Below are positions 60,569 to 64,000 of a stretch of 64,000 nt of DNA, in pieces. Within the stretch, counting starts at the first letter, position 1; the number at the start of each line of letters is the position of its first letter. Made by a program: the position numbers and the translations under genes. Below the pieces are notes generated by a model, which saw only the letters and a list, made by a program, of their open reading frames with translations, was not told where the DNA came from and did no database searches. Source of the stretch: Saxidomus purpurata (lineage: Eukaryota; Mollusca; Bivalvia; Venerida; Veneridae); contig JAFMSR010000012.1 of assembly GCA_022818135.1 (NCBI GenBank), forward strand, positions 32,983,624-33,047,623. The letters run 5' to 3'.

Positions 60569-60820
60569 GTCCTAGGATCACATTTACAAGTAGCTCTCAT
60601 TCTATGAAGAAAGATGTCTAACTGTCAGAAATGACCTTTAAATTAGATGTACCAAAAGCATTCCTAACAAATGCAAAAAATAAGAAAAGCTTTCTGGCAA
60701 CTCTTTTCTCTTGAAGAAACAACTTGAATACAAAAGAAAGGCATAAAGTGTGAATAAAGCATGGTTCTGTCATCATCATATCAATAATTTATGTCAGTAA
60801 AGTCGAATTGATCCTGGGAC
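60569..60820 (-). mobile_element. Dispersed ~310-bp MITE-like repeat, copy D (inverted, shorter)
   Basis: It reads in the opposite orientation to copies A-C: GTCCTAGGATCACATTTACA at the left and GAATTGATCCTGGGAC at the right, with AAGTAGCTCTCATTCTATGA and GAAACAACTTGAATACAAAA inside. It is about 60 bases shorter than the others. Confidence 0.65.
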
Positions 60821-63800
60821 TTACAACATCAGTTTCCAAAACTTTTCCAAGCTGTTAAATAATGCTGTCACCAAGAACAAGTTCCAAAACCATTTTTATC
60901 AAACAAGGACACGTTTTTTCAAAACTTGCTCTCACAACAGACACGAACTACTCAACTATTTCTTATAATTTCATTTCATTTCACTATAATTATGGACAAT
61001 GTCACCGCAAATATCAATTACGGATAAGTGTATAAGTTTAAGGAAAGGCACAGAAGCACGAAACAAAGCACAAGAACCAACCAAACATACAACAACATAC
61101 ACGAAACCAAAGAAGACTGCGTCAACTTCCAATACTGAATCAAAGCACTGAAAATACTGGTGGGACGGTTGTGTTGGCATGTGTAAATTGAGTTTAGGCA
61201 AGCAATACTAAAATGTTCAACTCAAAGTGAAATACTGAATTGTTCAATTCCAAGTGATAAACTGATATGTTTACCCGAAGACGTGAACATGTTCACTCAA
61301 ATTTTGTAAAATTCTCGTCAACTACTAAGCTAGCTTTGAAATGCTCAACTAAAAGAGACTTAACTGCTCAAATATAATGTGAACACAAGATGAAGGCAAA
61401 TGTAAAGCAAATGAAAACTGATTTGCAATATTCCCAAACTTGCGGTTCAGATTGCAAATTTGTAAATGAATTTGCAATGATACATAGATAGAGCGCTCAA
61501 AATGTAGTGCTAAACACTAAACAGCTAGTGTTTAGTTTGAAGAAACTAGTGTCAGTCATTATTTTATGACTTCAGTAAAATCAGCCGTGCAACCCACGGA
61601 CACAGATGGTTGACAAACGCTACATAAGTATGTTAACTAATCGAAAGTAAATTCTTAAAAGTCTTCATATAGAAAGTTACCTGTGCTGATGTTTATTTCA
61701 AATCAGAAGCGGTAAGTGCGTACCAAACGTAATTTCAGTTCCGTAAATGAAACTGTACGGACAGGAACATGTCAGAAATGTCATACTTTTGGACTCTGTT
61801 TCATCTGGTACTTACCAGCTACCAATAACTGTTACAGAATGGGTTGATATACGCATAAAGGCTTGTCTAAGGTCGTAACAATAAGAACCATTGATTTTTT
61901 TACGACTTAGTCGAAAATCGTATTTTGCGCCCAGCATGTGCGCATGTCTCTCGTTTTAGTAAAAACAGGTTTTTAGCATATTTCCAATAATAGTCGGCTT
62001 CTAAAATCAAAATTACAATTTGCTAAAGCAGTCTAAACGCAGCCTAGAAATTCCAATTTTGGAGAATGTATCTGCATCTAATCATGACATAAATTATAAA
62101 AATTCTTCAATATAAAATGCTGTCCGTAACAGTAGCTTATGTCTTAAATTGCTTTCAAGTAATCTTTTCACGCTAGTCTGACACATACATGACTGATGAA
62201 CTGTCGGTTAATCCTAGTACGTAGCAAAACTAACGATGTGTACGAACTGCAAGTATGTCGAATGCAACAAATTATATGAGCTTAAACTCCATACAATGTT
62301 ATATTTACGCAATTTTGGTGTATCACATGTCAACTAAAAGAATGGTGTTATTGGATTTTTTTAATAAAATTATGTATACCTTTATTTTACTAATTTCATT
62401 TTTTTCACTTGTATATTCTCTAAAACTTGACAGTAATATTTTGTCATCCATTATGAATGGCCATATTTTTTCATATCTGCATCACGATAGTCTTTTGGTT
62501 CCTTTAAGTAAAATTTAGTCGGAAAAGAAGCGCAAACAAAACAAAACAACCACCGAAATAAACAAACACAAAGAACACTACTACAAATAGCAATCTAACA
62601 GCAGTAAATGCGCGCGCACTACATGGTCTATACAGTACTCCAATGTGTACCTGTGTAGTGCATTTTTTCCGATAATAAAGGACAGCAAGGTAAATTAGTG
62701 TCGGTATGCTAACTAATGTAAAATATCCTCAGTCTGAATCAGAAAATTGAACACTTTTATGCCATGTTAGTTTTATGTCGGTAACTCATTGCATTTCTGC
62801 GAACATGCGCTTTCATTGGGGAAAGGCAAATATACTGTAAATATTTCTCCTCTTCGAACTATTTCTTTCAGTGGAGTTGCCTGTAATTTTAGGAAGTTAG
62901 TTACGCCAAAATTCGTTTACTAATTTGTTGGTCTGTAATTTTGTTCACTCTGGAACGGCTGTCTTTAGACAAACGTCCCAACAATTGCTGCAAAGAGTAG
63001 GAATACTGCCCCGCAAAGCTGATGACTACATATACATATGCCACAGTGCAATGTATTAACAATTAAAATGTTAATAGTATCGCATCTTAATCAAATGCAT
63101 ATCGCTTTTGAATCGCCTTTTCTCTTTAAATTAAATTATATAGAGCTTTACATCTAAGCACTGACTCAACAGAGCAAAACAAATAGTAAATCCTTTATGT
63201 ATCACCAAATCTTGAGAGAGTAACTGCGTACATAAAATACAAAATCTTACATTAACGACAGACTGTGTAAATAAAATACCTATACAGGGAAACAAATCCT
63301 TGTTATATTAATAAAACATGCAAAAGAGATTAGTCTGGGTCAAATGGTTAGTGATCTGAAGAACATGCCACACGATCATAATTCACATTAGGATCAGAAA
63401 TTTCACTACTTTGTCCCGTCAAGAATATTGGGGTTTGAGGAGAATGTAGCTTCGTCACCAGGCTAGATGAATAATATATTTCATTAAAACTACAAGCAAA
63501 ATCCTTTTTTTTCTAACAGGACCGGCAAACGGCGGAAATTTTGCCATCAATAAGTGGACATATGATCACCAAAAAAATGTAAGGACGGAATGCCATTCTT
63601 AACTTTTGAGTTATCATTTTTTAGTTAAATGCTATAAAGCTAAATTACTTAAAGCATTGGTGTGTTCCAGTATGGAACGTCTGATTGAATTTTGATTAAT
63701 TCCAAAAATCTTCATAAAATGAATCCCAAAAAACATGCTATTGAACTTTTATGGAAAGGCTTGTTTTTGTAAAGGATTTTGTAAACTGATTTGGAAAACT

Positions 63801-64000
63801 TGATCTTGTATTTAAGCGCGATTAATGGCAGACGCAATTTGTTATTACGATAAGATTGTGACATGCAAAAGCTTTCAGTCACGGAAAATTTCGGGTGTTG
63901 AAATCCCCTAGGTATGAACAGGCCCTAACAAAACAAATAAGAAGTAAAATGTTGGCTCTAAATGATGTAGCCCGTGGATATTTGCCGTTTATTTGTGCAT
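60821..64000. other. Intergenic to the right edge, no gene seen
   Basis: AT-rich sequence. The frames at 60971-61201 and 62255-62518 have no recognisable domain and no splice or promoter support. A GTAGTGC-type inverted motif lies at about 62616-62660 (GCACTACATGG...GTGTAGTGCA). Confidence 0.4.

Overview
This is a eukaryotic, AT-rich, intron-containing genomic window, almost certainly from a bivalve mollusc. The grounds are coding exons with canonical GT..AG splice sites, a TRIM-type NHL beta-propeller of the kind greatly expanded in bivalves, a CpcT/CpeT-like protein gene, and many dispersed repeats typical of bivalve genomes. I cannot name the species. Most of the window is non-coding, and only three protein genes can be supported.

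Layout. (1) 1-721, plus strand: the 3' terminal exon of an NHL-repeat (TRIM2/3/71-like) protein, cut by the left edge. (2) 722-12,100: no gene. It holds several MITE-like and foldback elements and a 4-kb block of degenerate minisatellites (5,130-9,220), into which an 807-bp MITE and a tRNA-derived SINE have inserted. (3) 12,612-25,429, minus strand: a complete nine-exon KDSR gene (3-ketodihydrosphingosine reductase). It splices in silico into an uninterrupted 328-residue protein, and its introns are full of repeats. (4) 25,575-31,205: a 5.6-kb structure with long inverted arms, whose left arm ends only about 150 bp upstream of the KDSR start codon and which contains a decayed non-LTR retrotransposon. 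(5) 31,500-42,050: no gene. It holds a 1.2-kb-spaced direct repeat, a SINE split by another insertion, a 33-bp minisatellite, a large palindrome made of a 45-bp minisatellite, and further dispersed repeats. (6) 43,416-59,078, plus strand: a six-exon gene that splices without a frame break into a secreted 626-residue protein, with a CpcT/CpeT (phycobiliprotein chromophore lyase) domain followed by a basic linker and two tandem domains resembling bacterial VirK. (7) 60,150-64,000: no recognisable gene.

The three genes show no obvious shared pathway. KDSR is an ER sphingolipid-synthesis enzyme, the NHL protein is probably a ubiquitin-ligase or RNA/protein-interaction factor, and the CpcT-VirK protein is probably secreted or luminal with unknown function. 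The most interesting item is the CpcT-VirK-VirK fusion. It joins two families known mainly from cyanobacteria and proteobacteria inside a properly spliced animal gene. All exon joins and family assignments were made by eye. No database search or transcript evidence was available.
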